A stretch of DNA of 64,000 bases from Nitrospira sp. (GTDB taxonomy: Bacteria; Nitrospirota; Thermodesulfovibrionia; UBA6902), in contig JADHUV010000013.1 in the NCBI GenBank assembly GCA_016784355.1, positions 1 to 64,000 of the forward strand. Direction: 5' to 3'. The translations under genes were made by a program, and so were the position numbers. The notes beneath the pieces are model-generated. The model saw only the letters and a program-made list of their open reading frames with translations, was not told where the DNA came from and ran no database searches. This document shows, piece by piece, positions 1-8,627 of this stretch; positions within the stretch are counted from its first letter, which is position 1, and the number at the start of each line of letters is the position of its first letter.

Positions 1-85
1 TTCATTCAGGAAAAAGGAAAGAGAAATGATTACTGTCTGAGGCCCGGACGGCCGAGTTTAATCATTTCCCTTTTTCCTGAATGAA
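1..85. repeat. Long imperfect inverted repeat
   Basis: Bases 1-17 are the exact reverse complement of 69-85, and the pairing continues with 24-30 against 61-67, so an arm of about 25-30 bp flanks a GC-rich spacer of about 30 bp. It lies at the window edge with no gene visible to its left. It could be a bidirectional terminator, the end of a mobile element or a structured RNA. There is no terminal T-run on either strand, so a simple intrinsic terminator is not the obvious reading. Confidence 0.7.
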
Positions 86-104
86 AATCCGTCTCGGAAG
101 TCTA

Positions 105-177
105 CCGCGGGGTGCCCTTCTTTGATTCTTTCTTGGGCACGCAAGAAAGAATTCGCCGAGCGGGGGCGACTCCCCGC
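105..177. repeat. Compound palindromic element (REP-like)
   Basis: Two hairpins are packed together: an 11-bp perfect inverted repeat (125-135 against 142-152, 6-nt loop) and a GC stem (160-165 against 172-177). A further GC arm at 105-112 can pair alternatively with 172-177. No coding frame is evident. The compact palindromic design resembles dispersed extragenic palindromic elements found in many bacteria; copy number in the genome cannot be seen from here. Confidence 0.45.
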
Positions 178-230
178 ATATAATAAGATCATTCCAAATT
201 GCTTTAAAGATTCAAAAAGATACATATAAA

Positions 231-257
231 GGATAGATTATAATAAATAATCTATCC
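231..257. repeat. AT-rich hairpin upstream of tadA
   Basis: A perfect 10-bp inverted repeat (231-240 against 248-257) encloses a 7-nt AT-only loop, and flanking bases extend the pairing with mismatches. It lies about 90 bp before tadA and could be an operator or a weak terminator. The rest of the 1-349 stretch shows nothing else I can support. Confidence 0.45.
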
Positions 258-349
258 CTTTATGTTATTGATTATCCCCTGCTCCCTGATGTATCCTCAA
301 ATCCTGTAATAAAACTGAATCTTACGGCAAAGAATAGTCCCGATATCCC

Positions 350-817
350 ATGGAAATAAAAAAACATTCAGACGAGCATTATATGCAGCTTGCACTGCTG
401 GAGGCTGAGAGGGCGGGCAGGGAAGGCGAGATACCGGTCGGTGCGGTTATTGTGCGTAACGGCGAGGTTATCGCTGCGGCATGTAATGAAAAAGAGGCGC
501 TTAATGATCCTACAGCACATGCAGAACTTAACGCTATTCGCAGGGCGGTCGCCTTTACAGGTGACTGGCGTCTTACCGATGCGTCACTGTATGTGACAAA
601 AGAACCCTGTGTCATGTGCGCCGGGGCCATGATCAATGCCAGGCTTGGACGATTGGTGTTTGGATGCAGTGATGAACGTTTTGGTGCGGTCACCAGTACC
701 TGCCAATTGTTGATGGGGCAGGGGTTTAATCATGAGGTCAGGGTGCTGTCCGGGGTGCTGGCTAAAGAATGTGCTGATATTTTGCAGAATTTTTTTGTAA
801 AATTAAGATCGGGGTGA
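350..817 (+). CDS. tadA: tRNA adenosine(34) deaminase TadA
   Basis: It deaminates A34 to inosine in the anticodon of tRNA-Arg(ACG), using a single zinc ion. The 155-residue product matches the usual length. The zinc and catalytic motif HAE is at residues 57-59 (H57 ligand, E59 proton shuttle) and PCVMC at 86-90 supplies Cys87 and Cys90. The ATG at 350 lacks a clear Shine-Dalgarno sequence; an internal ATG at residue 12 is an alternative start and would still leave the whole deaminase fold. It is followed at once by two tRNA-Ser genes, SRP RNA and dnaX, an information-processing neighbourhood common in bacteria. Confidence 0.95.
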   Translation: MEIKKHSDEHYMQLALLEAERAGREGEIPVGAVIVRNGEVIAAACNEKEALNDPTAHAELNAIRRAVAFTGDWRLTDASLYVTKEPCVMCAGAMINARLGRLVFGCSDERFGAVTSTCQLLMGQGFNHEVRVLSGVLAKECADILQNFFVKLRSG

Positions 818-832
818 TAAAGATTCATGCAT

Positions 833-920
833 GGAGAGGTGCCGGAGCGGTCGAACGGGGCGGTCTCGAAAACCGTTGTGTCGAAAGGCACCCAGGGTTC
901 GAATCCCTGCCTCTCCGCCA
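833..920 (+). tRNA. tRNA-Ser (anticodon CGA)
   Basis: The acceptor arm 833-839 pairs with 910-916, the discriminator is G917 and CCA is encoded (918-920). The anticodon loop reads CTCGAAA, giving anticodon CGA for UCG codons. A long variable arm and GGTTCGAATCC T-loop are present, as expected of a class II serine tRNA. It begins 15 bp after tadA and is probably co-transcribed with it. Confidence 0.96.
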
Positions 921-957
921 TTTTTCAGGTTGTGTCAGTCTGAGCTCACTTTACAAG

Positions 958-985
958 TTGAAAGTTGGATGCCGAAAGGTATAAA
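958..985 (+). promoter_or_regulatory. Sigma-70 promoter for the second tRNA-Ser
   Basis: TTGAAA (958-963) and TATAAA (980-985) are separated by 16 bp and lie about 20 bp before the tRNA, giving a predicted start near 992. Confidence 0.55.
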
Positions 986-1006
986 GTAATATCCTGATGT
1001 TGAGAT

Positions 1007-1097
1007 GGAGAGGTGTCCGAGTGGCCGAAGGAGCACGATTGGAAATCGTGTAGGCGTTCATAGCGTCTCGAGGGTTCGACTCCCTCCCTCTCCGCCA
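1007..1097 (+). tRNA. tRNA-Ser (anticodon GGA)
   Basis: The acceptor arm 1007-1013 pairs with 1087-1093, the discriminator is G1094 and CCA is encoded (1095-1097). The anticodon stem CACGA/TCGTG closes a TTGGAAA loop, giving anticodon GGA for UCC/UCU. The variable arm is long, as in class II tRNAs. Acceptor and T-arm are nearly identical to the upstream serine tRNA, so the two probably arose by duplication and diverged in the anticodon and variable arms. Confidence 0.96.
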
Positions 1098-1170
1098 TGT
1101 TATGATGTGGTAATAAGGAGTTAACGCTTCGCTGAGCAGTTTGGCAGCGAAACGCTCAAAGAATTATATT

Positions 1171-1284
1171 TGGTCAGGCCTTCGGGCCCTGTGCATTGGT
1201 GTGCTGTGAACTCCGCCAGGTCTGGAAGGAAGCAACGGTAAGCAGTTATACTGAGTGCCGCAGGATTACCTGTTGGCCTGGCCA
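1171..1284 (+). ncRNA. ffs: Signal recognition particle RNA (4.5S type)
   Basis: The apical SRP signature is intact: the GGAAG tetraloop region (GGTCTGGAAGGAAGCA) and the asymmetric-loop strand GTGCCGCAGGAT. The ends 1171-1180 and 1275-1284 pair to close the rod. The 114-nt length fits the small bacterial form that binds Ffh for co-translational targeting. A TTGGCA/TATATT pair (1141-1146, 1165-1170) could be its promoter, but that would start the RNA near 1177, a few bases inside the pairing-based end. An imperfect hairpin at 1123-1156 precedes it and may end the tRNA transcript. Confidence 0.93.
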
Positions 1285-1411
1285 TTATTAATACCGGTAT
1301 ATGAGATTTCACTGTTAAGTTGATCTGACAGTTGCCTCATTCCCATCTCATGTACTTATTTGTTCACGCAGCAGATATAGCTGTCTCTTAAAATGAACTG
1401 ACCGCAAAATT

Positions 1412-3142
1412 ATGAGCTATATTGTTCTTGCAAGAAAATGGCGTCCCAGAAGCCTTGAGGACTTAGTCGGTCAGGAGTCCGTAGTAACTACTCTGAAAAA
1501 TTCGCTCGCAGGGGGGAAGATCGCCCATGCATACCTGTTTTCAGGCCCTCGGGGGGTAGGTAAGACCTCCTCGGCCAGGATACTTGCAAAGGCGCTTAAC
1601 TGCGAGAGCCGTACAGATAGCGAGCCTTGCGGTGCATGCAGTAATTGTCTTTCGATTACTGAAGGATCCTCGGTTGATGTTATAGAGATTGACGGTGCCT
1701 CAAATAACAGCGTTGACGCAGTAAGGGAGTTGAGGGAGACGGTCAGGTATTCACCTTCTTCCGGTAAGTATAAGATATACATCATTGATGAGGTGCATAT
1801 GCTGACTATTCAAGCATTTAATGCCCTGCTGAAAACCCTGGAAGAACCCCCTCCCCATGTAGTTTTTATATTTGCCACTACTGAGACTAAGAAAATTCCA
1901 TCTACCATACTTTCCAGGTGTCAGCATCATGCCTTCCGCAGGATTGGACGGTTAAGTATAAAAGAGCAGCTGAAAAAGATTACGGACAGTGAGGGCATTA
2001 CAATTACTGATGCAGCGCTGGACATGATAGCGCGTGCGGCCGATGGCAGTATGCGGGACGGCCTTACTTTGCTGGATCAGGCCTATTCATTCAGCGACAA
2101 TATATCCGAGGTGGAGCTAAGGGATCTGATGGGTATGCCGGAAGCAGAGGTAGTCGACGGGTTGACCGGCAATATTCTGTCAGGTGATATCTCAAGTACC
2201 CTGGCATTGATAAAAGAACTGACCGACCGGGGGAGCGACCTGAGGCAGTTGACCAGAGAGCTGGTTGAGAGATTTCGTAATATAGCAATTATAATGATTG
2301 CAGAAAAAGCAGAGGATGTACTGGAGCTTTCTACCGAGGAAATCGGGAGGCTCAGGGAATCTATTAAGGGTGTCACTATCGAGCAGATTACCCTCTTTCT
2401 GACAGAGTTGCTCAGGCTGGAGGGTGAGGTGAGAATCGCTCATAACCCCAGATATACTCTTGAGTTAGGCCTGTTGAGGACCTCATTTGTAAAGGGCATG
2501 ACATCTATAGAAAGAATACTGCAGAGTATTGATGCGGCAGACTGCGCAGAGGCAGATCAGCCGATAGCGGCTGTGCAGATCCCTGCAGTTAATATAGCGA
2601 GGGCCCGAGGGCAGGAGGCGCCTGTTGAAGTCGTAGAACCGCCAATGCAGACAGCTGCTCCTGATACATTGACAGTGCAGGATAATACTATTTCAGAAGC
2701 GCCGGTGGAGTCTACTGAACCTGAACCGTCTGCAGAACCTTTCCTGAAAGAAAAGGAATTGATATGGAAAAAGCTTCTTGAAAACCTGGATGCTGAAGAT
2801 CACCTGCTGTCCTGTAAACTGTCCGAGGCGCAATTGCTGAACCTTAATGAAGAAGAACTTTCGATCGGGTTTAGCGGAGGCATGGCGGTTCTGGCGGATT
2901 CTATTCACGGTAAGGCCTCTATCATAAAACCTATACTTCAGCGGTTAAGCGGACGCAATTTAAAACTAAAGATTGTGACACTGACTGAAGATAAAAAAAA
3001 AATTGAAATAAACAAGGTCAAGGAACAGGTGTTTGAAACACCTATTGTTAAAGATATATTGCAGCGCTTCGGTGGATCTCTCTTAAGGGTTAAAGTCCTG
3101 GGTGCAGAGGCCACGGATGAACAGGAAGACGATTCACGATAA
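1412..3142 (+). CDS. dnaX: DNA polymerase III subunits gamma and tau
   Basis: This is the clamp-loader ATPase. Domain I has Walker A GPRGVGKT at 45-52, a zinc module with Cys64, Cys73, Cys76 and Cys79, the DEVH box at 126-129 and the SRC sensor motif at 168-170. The lid and collar domains follow to about residue 360, then an acidic, Pro/Glu-rich linker (about 385-450) and a basic C-terminal tau domain. The start codon has only a weak ribosome site. A run of ten A bases at 2993-3002 encodes Lys528-530; a one-base slip in either direction meets a stop within two codons, so a shortened gamma-like form is possible. It is followed by ybaB and recR in the classic order. Confidence 0.97.
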   Translation: MSYIVLARKWRPRSLEDLVGQESVVTTLKNSLAGGKIAHAYLFSGPRGVGKTSSARILAKALNCESRTDSEPCGACSNCLSITEGSSVDVIEIDGASNNSVDAVRELRETVRYSPSSGKYKIYIIDEVHMLTIQAFNALLKTLEEPPPHVVFIFATTETKKIPSTILSRCQHHAFRRIGRLSIKEQLKKITDSEGITITDAALDMIARAADGSMRDGLTLLDQAYSFSDNISEVELRDLMGMPEAEVVDGLTGNILSGDISSTLALIKELTDRGSDLRQLTRELVERFRNIAIIMIAEKAEDVLELSTEEIGRLRESIKGVTIEQITLFLTELLRLEGEVRIAHNPRYTLELGLLRTSFVKGMTSIERILQSIDAADCAEADQPIAAVQIPAVNIARARGQEAPVEVVEPPMQTAAPDTLTVQDNTISEAPVESTEPEPSAEPFLKEKELIWKKLLENLDAEDHLLSCKLSEAQLLNLNEEELSIGFSGGMAVLADSIHGKASIIKPILQRLSGRNLKLKIVTLTEDKKKIEINKVKEQVFETPIVKDILQRFGGSLLRVKVLGAEATDEQEDDSR

Positions 3143-3203
3143 TAATGAAGTATATATTAGATGAAGATATAGATGAAAACCGGCACTTAATAAGGAGGTA
3201 CAA

Positions 3204-3533
3204 ATGTCAAAAAAAATGATGGGTGACCTTATGCAGCAGGCCCAGAAGATGCAGGCAGAAATGGGGCGGATTCAGGAAGAGTCCAAAAAGAAAACGGTTG
3301 AGGCCGCTGCCGGAGGTGGTATGGTTGTTGTCACAGCAAACGGCGGAATGGAGATTATCTCGATAAAAATTGAGAAGGATGTAGTTAATCCAGATGATAT
3401 AGATATGCTGCAGGATCTTATTACCGCAGCCTGCAATGAGGCCCTCCGCAGGGCACAGCAGTTAGTAAGTGATGATATGGGCAAGGTAACCGGAGGGCTT
3501 AATATCCCCGGCATGGGAAATCTCTTCGGATAA
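3204..3533 (+). CDS. ybaB: Nucleoid-associated protein YbaB/EbfC
   Basis: A small DNA-binding protein of 109 residues that forms dimers with a tweezer-like fold and accompanies dnaX and recR in most bacteria. The N-terminal helix is rich in Met, Gln and Lys (MMGDLMQQAQKMQAEM), followed by the Gly-rich beta region GGGMVVVTANG and the C-terminal GLNIPGM motif, all typical. A strong AAGGAGG lies 6 bases before the ATG. Its stop codon overlaps the recR start (TAATG), which implies translational coupling. Confidence 0.95.
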   Translation: MSKKMMGDLMQQAQKMQAEMGRIQEESKKKTVEAAAGGGMVVVTANGGMEIISIKIEKDVVNPDDIDMLQDLITAACNEALRRAQQLVSDDMGKVTGGLNIPGMGNLFG

Positions 3534-4126
3534 TGAGCAGCGGCGTTGTCGATGATCTTATAACTGAGCTTACCAGGCTTCCCGGTATAGGCAGGAAGTC
3601 TGCCCAACGGCTTGCGTTTTTTCTAATGGGTATGCCGGATGCCGAGGCTCTCTCCATTGCCCAGGCTATTATCAGATTGAAAGACAAGGCAAGGTTCTGC
3701 CGTAACTGCTTCAATATCACAGAGGATGAAGTCTGCTCCATATGTGATGATACCCGAAGGGACACTGCCCAGATATGTGTTGTTGAGGAGCCCAGCAACC
3801 TGATCGTTATAGAAAACACAAAGGTCTATAAGGGACTCTATCACGTTTTATTAGGTGCGCTGTCTCCCATAGATGGCATAACACCCGAACGACTCAAGAT
3901 AAACGAGCTGATTGAGCGGGTGAAAAAGGGCGGTGTGGAAGAAGTAATTATCGCGACCAATCCCAACACAAAGGGAGAAACAACCGCACAGTATATCCTG
4001 CAGCTGCTTAAGCCTCTTGGTGTAAAGGTCTCACGCATTGCCTATGGCTTGCCTATAGGTGGAGATATAGAGTTTGCGGACGAAGTGACCCTGTCAAAAT
4101 CACTGCAGGGACGAAATCAGATGTGA
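3533..4126 (+). CDS. recR: Recombination mediator RecR
   Basis: It acts with RecO (and RecF) to load RecA onto SSB-coated single-stranded DNA at gaps. The 197-residue product has the N-terminal helix-hairpin-helix LPGIGRKSAQRL (16-27), a four-Cys zinc finger (Cys56, 59, 68, 71), a Toprim domain starting at VVEEPSNL (83-90) and the conserved LYHVLLGALSPIDG segment. It is translationally coupled to ybaB. No terminator is obvious downstream. Confidence 0.97.
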   Translation: MSSGVVDDLITELTRLPGIGRKSAQRLAFFLMGMPDAEALSIAQAIIRLKDKARFCRNCFNITEDEVCSICDDTRRDTAQICVVEEPSNLIVIENTKVYKGLYHVLLGALSPIDGITPERLKINELIERVKKGGVEEVIIATNPNTKGETTAQYILQLLKPLGVKVSRIAYGLPIGGDIEFADEVTLSKSLQGRNQM

Positions 4127-4447
4127 AGCAGCATTGTACCTGATAGCTTCCGACAAAATAAAACCGCTTGCCGCTGATCTGGACTGCAATGACACAAACA
4201 GATAACCGATCATGAATCAACCTGCTATCATGGATTATATTATTTATCTCAGCTTCTTTGGGTTCTTCGGCGGGGCGATAAGGTGGTTAAAAAAGTCTTT
4301 CGGCAGAGGCGTGAAGAGGTCGAGGAGCTCTTTCGTAATCAGAAGATAATTATACAGTACGTGGATATTTTTCTCTGGTATCATATGAGACAGCGGCTGT
4401 GACGGTCTGACTTTACAGGTTATCGGGAGAACCGGGGGAGCATAAAT
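4127..4447 (+). other. recR-acr3 intergenic region with a possible frameshifted small ORF
   Basis: Most of this 321-bp gap is non-coding. One pattern stands out: an ATG at 4212 opens a hydrophobic reading frame (FFGFFGGAIRW) that meets a classic slippery heptamer, A AAA AAG, at 4289-4295 in the correct phase. The minus-one frame entered there continues with a charged, helix-like stretch (FRQRREEVEELFRNQK) to a stop at 4400-4402, giving a 63-residue product. The unshifted frame ends after about 45 residues. It may be a real recoded microprotein, a decayed gene, or chance. Confidence 0.25.
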
Positions 4448-5632
4448 ATGTCAATAAATAATAATCGACACATGAACAGTCTTTTTGAGCGATACCTTAC
4501 ATTATGGGTCGGGCTCTGCATTATAGGCGGTATCCTTTTAGGCAAGATAGCGCCCAATTTATCGAAGACGCTCGATAATATGTCTATTTTCATCAATGGC
4601 GCTCCTGTTGTTTCTATCCCAATCGCTATTTGTCTATTTTTCATGATGTATCCAATCATGGTAAAAATTGATTTCGGGGAGGTGATTAAGGCGGGTAAAG
4701 GCGGGAAGCCTGTTTTTTTAACGTTGTTTATTAATTGGGCGGTCAAACCATTTACCATGTACGGTATTGCTCTTTTGTTTCTCGGGTTTTTGTTAAATCA
4801 GTTTATTGGTCCGGATGCCACTGATTTGGTGAAAATGCCTTTTGGACTGGACTTAGCGGCAGGCACACAATATGGGGCCGGGCAGGTAGTTTTATATGAG
4901 GGAGTGAAGATGCTGGAAATACCGTTATGGCGCAGTTACCTGGCCGGCTGCATTCTTTTGGGCATTGCTCCTTGCACTGCAATGGTGCTGGTCTGGGGAT
5001 ATCTGGCCAGGGGGAATGATGGATTGACACTGGTGATGGTTGCCATTAATTCTCTTACCATGCTTGTGCTGTACGGTGTATTAGGAGGTTTTTTGCTTGG
5101 GGTCGGCAGGCTTCCGGTGCCCTGGCAGGCTCTGGCGCTCTCAATCTCCGTTTACGTAGCATTGCCTCTGATGGCCGGATACATTTCAAGAAGATGGATT
5201 ATAAAGACAAAGGGGCTTGAGTGGTTTCAGGAGAAATTTTTACATGTTCTTACCCCTCTAACCATTATTGCTCTGCTCACAACTCTTGTTCTCTTATTTA
5301 GTTTTAAGGGAGAGGTTATTTTGCATAACCCGTTGACTATTGTCTGGATTGCTATTCCTCTTATCATTCAGACGCTTCTCATATTTGGTCTTGGTTATGG
5401 AGCCGCAAAAATGCTGAAGCTTCCTTATCAGGATGCTGCACCTGTAGCAATGATCGGTGCATCAAATCATTTTGAAGTTGCAATAGCCACCTCAACAATG
5501 CTGTTTGGCCTTTCATCCGGTGCGTCTTTGGCAACCGTTGTAGGTGTATTGATTGAGGTCCCGCTCATGCTTATTCTGGTGAGGTTCTGTTTAAGAACAG
5601 AAAGATGCTTCTTGGAAAATAACTCTCAGTAG
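4448..5632 (+). CDS. acr3: Arsenite efflux permease, Acr3 family
   Basis: An inner-membrane carrier of about ten transmembrane segments that exports arsenite by proton antiport. Family marks are Cys176 in [15 protein letters not shown] and GASNHFE (337-343) with Glu343, both in membrane segments. The 394-residue length is slightly long because of an extra loop at about 115-160, seen in some members. A GGGGGAG ribosome site precedes the ATG. No arsR, arsC or arsA is nearby, so control is not evident. It converges on aroKB with only 3 bp between stops and no clear terminator. Confidence 0.9.
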   Translation: MSINNNRHMNSLFERYLTLWVGLCIIGGILLGKIAPNLSKTLDNMSIFINGAPVVSIPIAICLFFMMYPIMVKIDFGEVIKAGKGGKPVFLTLFINWAVKPFTMYGIALLFLGFLLNQFIGPDATDLVKMPFGLDLAAGTQYGAGQVVLYEGVKMLEIPLWRSYLAGCILLGIAPCTAMVLVWGYLARGNDGLTLVMVAINSLTMLVLYGVLGGFLLGVGRLPVPWQALALSISVYVALPLMAGYISRRWIIKTKGLEWFQEKFLHVLTPLTIIALLTTLVLLFSFKGEVILHNPLTIVWIAIPLIIQTLLIFGLGYGAAKMLKLPYQDAAPVAMIGASNHFEVAIATSTMLFGLSSGASLATVVGVLIEVPLMLILVRFCLRTERCFLENNSQ

Positions 5633-5635
5633 AGT

Positions 5636-7228
5636 TTAAAAGGGACTTATCAGCGCATCCAGTACCTTGCTGATAAGGGCGCGGTCTGCATCCGGTTCAA
5701 TAAAGACCTCACCTGTAACCCGGGGGAGAATAAATTTAATACGTCCGGCACTGGCTTTTTTATCTACTTCCATAGCGCTTAGCAATTCGCCTGTATTAAT
5801 ACCGTGAGGAAGCATTACAGGAAGGCCGTAATAAGCGACAAGTCCCTTGATCATCATGCCTTCAGTAGGCTCCAGCACACCCATCTGTACAGCTATCTCG
5901 GCCGCGCCGCACATGCCTATAGCGAGGGCTTCTCCATGTAAAAATTGTGTATAACCGGTAACTGCCTCAATTGCATGACCTATCGTGTGGCCGTAGTTTA
6001 AGATTGCCCGCAGTCCGCCTTCACGTTCGTCCATAGAAACTACATGAGCCTTGATCTCACATGAACGGCGGATGAGATCGAGAATCTCAGGCCCGAGTTC
6101 CTGTATGCTGTCACGATTTAGTTTAAGGAACTCAAAAAATACCCTGTCCTCGATTACCCCGTATTTGATTACTTCCGCCATGCCTGCCCTGAATTCCCTC
6201 TCCGGCAGAGTTTTCAGGGTATCAGCATCTATCAGTACAAGAGAGGGCTGGTAAAAGGCGCCTATCATATTTTTTCCTATCGGATGGTTTACTCCGGTCT
6301 TACCGCCTACGGAGCTGTCGACTTGTGACAATAGCGTAGTAGGCACCTGAATAAATCGTATTCCCCTCATATATGTTGCTGCCACGAAACCGGTCATGTC
6401 TCCTACCACACCGCCGCCAAAAGCGATCAGCATCGAATCTCTGTCAAACTTTGCTTTTAAGAGTCTGCCGTGAATATGGTAAATCCATAGCAGATCCTTA
6501 TGCTCTTCACCGTCAGGCAGGAGGATAACCTCCGGTTCGATGCCGTTTCGTCTCAACCCCTCAAGTAGTTTTTCTCCATACAGAGGGAAGATGGTCTGGT
6601 TACTGACTATGGCTACCTTTGTTGGCCTGAATGCCTTGATTCGTGGGCCGAGGGTATCGAGTAACCCATAGCCGATCTGTATATCATAACTTCTATCTCC
6701 GAGATCAACATGAACCTTTTCTGACTCTGCGCCAAGCTGAGTTGAAATTTTTTCTGCTGCATCCATCGGGGTAATATAATTAGTATCGATCCTTATATCT
6801 GCCTGCTCGTACATAGTTCTTCGCTCCTGAAGGAGCTTAATAATTTCCTTGAGGGGTTCGTCCACATCAAGAAGCGGGCGCGTACCCTTTTCAGTCATTA
6901 CGCGCTTTAAAATAATCTCCGGACTTGCCTGCAACCACACCAGTAACCCTAGTTTTCTAAGTGCTTTAACATTTACAGGATCCTTAATGACTCCGCCTCC
7001 GGTAGCGATAATGATATCCTGAAGCTTCGATACCTCCTGTACCACTTCACGCTCAATCTGCCGGAAGTAAGCCTCCCCGCTTTCCTTGAAGATAACGGAT
7101 ATGGGCCTGCCCTCGCGTTTTTCTATAAGTTGATCAGTGTCGGCAAACTCATATCCCAGCCGCTTGCTGAGTTCTTTACCAATGGCAGTCTTGCCGCTTC
7201 CCATGAATCCTGTAAGAATAATTTTCAT
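5636..7228 (-). CDS. aroKB: Fused shikimate kinase / 3-dehydroquinate synthase
   Basis: Two shikimate-pathway enzymes are joined in one 530-residue chain. Residues 1-165 are shikimate kinase: Walker A GFMGSGKT (7-14), the shikimate-binding Asp32 region, Arg57 and the GGG loop (77-79). From about 170 to 530 is 3-dehydroquinate synthase with DGEEHKD, the NAD-binding GGGVVGDMTGF, and VDSSVGGKTGVNH, plus metal-ligand His motifs such as NYGHTIGHAIE. The two steps are not consecutive in the pathway (AroB is step 2, AroK step 5). It lies 32 bp downstream of aroC in one transcript. Confidence 0.95.
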   Translation of the reverse strand: MKIILTGFMGSGKTAIGKELSKRLGYEFADTDQLIEKREGRPISVIFKESGEAYFRQIEREVVQEVSKLQDIIIATGGGVIKDPVNVKALRKLGLLVWLQASPEIILKRVMTEKGTRPLLDVDEPLKEIIKLLQERRTMYEQADIRIDTNYITPMDAAEKISTQLGAESEKVHVDLGDRSYDIQIGYGLLDTLGPRIKAFRPTKVAIVSNQTIFPLYGEKLLEGLRRNGIEPEVILLPDGEEHKDLLWIYHIHGRLLKAKFDRDSMLIAFGGGVVGDMTGFVAATYMRGIRFIQVPTTLLSQVDSSVGGKTGVNHPIGKNMIGAFYQPSLVLIDADTLKTLPEREFRAGMAEVIKYGVIEDRVFFEFLKLNRDSIQELGPEILDLIRRSCEIKAHVVSMDEREGGLRAILNYGHTIGHAIEAVTGYTQFLHGEALAIGMCGAAEIAVQMGVLEPTEGMMIKGLVAYYGLPVMLPHGINTGELLSAMEVDKKASAGRIKFILPRVTGEVFIEPDADRALISKVLDALISPF

Positions 7229-7260
7229 TGTATTAAGATATCAGGCCGTATCAGAAATCT

Positions 7261-8463
7261 TTAAAAATTCCGAAGCTGCTTAAGATATCCCTCATAATTA
7301 CGTTTAATCTCTGCGATACTGTCCCCACCGAATTTATCGAGAAAGCTATCTGCTACAGCAAGGGCAACCGCCGCTTCTCCAACAACAGAGGCAGCGGGTA
7401 CCGCACAGGTATCAGAGCGCTCATAGGCAGCATTGAATTTTTTCTTTGAATTAATATCAACTGAAGAAAGCGGGCTTTTTAATGTAGGAATAGGTTTCAT
7501 AGCGGCCCTGATAATGATCGGCATTCCATTACTCATGCCGCCTTCAATGCCCCCGGCATTGTTTGTTTTTCTATAAAAACCGCCCGCTGATTCGGATTCT
7601 GCTTTTTTGCTTGAGCGATAGTATATCTCATCCATAACCTCGGAGCCGGGTCTTCTTGCTGAATCAAAGCCAAGGCCCACCTCTACGCCCTTTATTGCCT
7701 GTATCCCCATGACAGAGGCTGCTATCTTTGCTTCAAGTCTCTTGTCCCAGTGAGTATAACTTCCGATCCCTGCAGGCAGTCCTGTAACAACGATCTCAAA
7801 TATGCCGCCCAGCGTGTCTCCCGTTTTCATTGCAGCCTTTATCTTGCGGATCATCTTTGCTTCAGCCTTTTTGTCAGGGCATCTTACAGTGGAGATTTCT
7901 GCAATTGTCAATGCATCCTGCATATTGCTGGCAATCTCATAGGAATCCTTGATACCTGCGCCTCCTATTTCCGTCACATATCCATTTATCTGGACACCAA
8001 ACTCCTCAAGCAGTCTTCTTGCAACAGCCCCGGCGGCTACTTTTGCAGCAGTTTCTCTTGCGCTGGATCTTTCCAGTACATTTCTAGCATCTCTGAAGTC
8101 ATACTTTTGAGAGCCGGTGAGGTCTGCATGTCCGGGTCGGGGCCTCGTAACATGAACCGAGGGGTCTTCATTCGCACTGTCAAGTGACATGACCTTTGAC
8201 CAGTTTTCCCAGTCCATGTTATTAATAAGCATAGCAATAGGAGAACCAAGTGTTTTCCCCCATCTTACGCCGGTAAGGATTTGCACCTTGTCCGTTTCAA
8301 TTTTCATCCTACCGCCGCGTCCATATCCTCTCTGGCGTTTGGCAAGATCCACATTAATGTATTCTTCTTTCAGCTTCAAATTGGAAGGCATGCCGTCTAT
8401 GGTGCAGACCAGAGCCTGTCCATGGGATTCTCCCGCTGTAATATATCGCAGTTTGTTAAACAT
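7261..8463 (-). CDS. aroC: Chorismate synthase
   Basis: It converts EPSP to chorismate, the last shikimate-pathway step, using reduced FMN. Conserved marks are the N-terminal [21 protein letters not shown] with the FMN/EPSP-binding His and Arg residues, RPGHADLTG, and the C-terminal [16 protein letters not shown] start it at the ATG before FNKLRYI, which matches the family. An in-frame ATG 18 bp upstream gives a 6-residue extension whose own GGAG could serve as ribosome site for the inner ATG. It is the first gene of aroC-aroKB. Confidence 0.96.
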   Translation of the reverse strand: MFNKLRYITAGESHGQALVCTIDGMPSNLKLKEEYINVDLAKRQRGYGRGGRMKIETDKVQILTGVRWGKTLGSPIAMLINNMDWENWSKVMSLDSANEDPSVHVTRPRPGHADLTGSQKYDFRDARNVLERSSARETAAKVAAGAVARRLLEEFGVQINGYVTEIGGAGIKDSYEIASNMQDALTIAEISTVRCPDKKAEAKMIRKIKAAMKTGDTLGGIFEIVVTGLPAGIGSYTHWDKRLEAKIAASVMGIQAIKGVEVGLGFDSARRPGSEVMDEIYYRSSKKAESESAGGFYRKTNNAGGIEGGMSNGMPIIIRAAMKPIPTLKSPLSSVDINSKKKFNAAYERSDTCAVPAASVVGEAAVALAVADSFLDKFGGDSIAEIKRNYEGYLKQLRNF

Positions 8464-8565
8464 AATCACTCGCTTCTCCATACAGGTTTAATTCATGGTT
8501 TGCCAGATTAATATTGGCATGTACACACGGAATTGAAGAAATTATTATAATCTACTTTTATGCAA

Positions 8566-8601
8566 TAAAAAAGTCCACCGGACAGTTACCTGCCGGTGGA
8601 C
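8566..8601 (-). terminator. Rho-independent terminator of the pil operon
   Basis: The arms 8573-8581 and 8593-8601 form a 9-bp GC-rich stem, followed on the minus strand by a run of six T. It lies 26 bp past the pilQ stop and insulates aroC. Confidence 0.88.
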
Positions 8602-8627
8602 GGTGACACTATGAAAAGTGACGGAGT

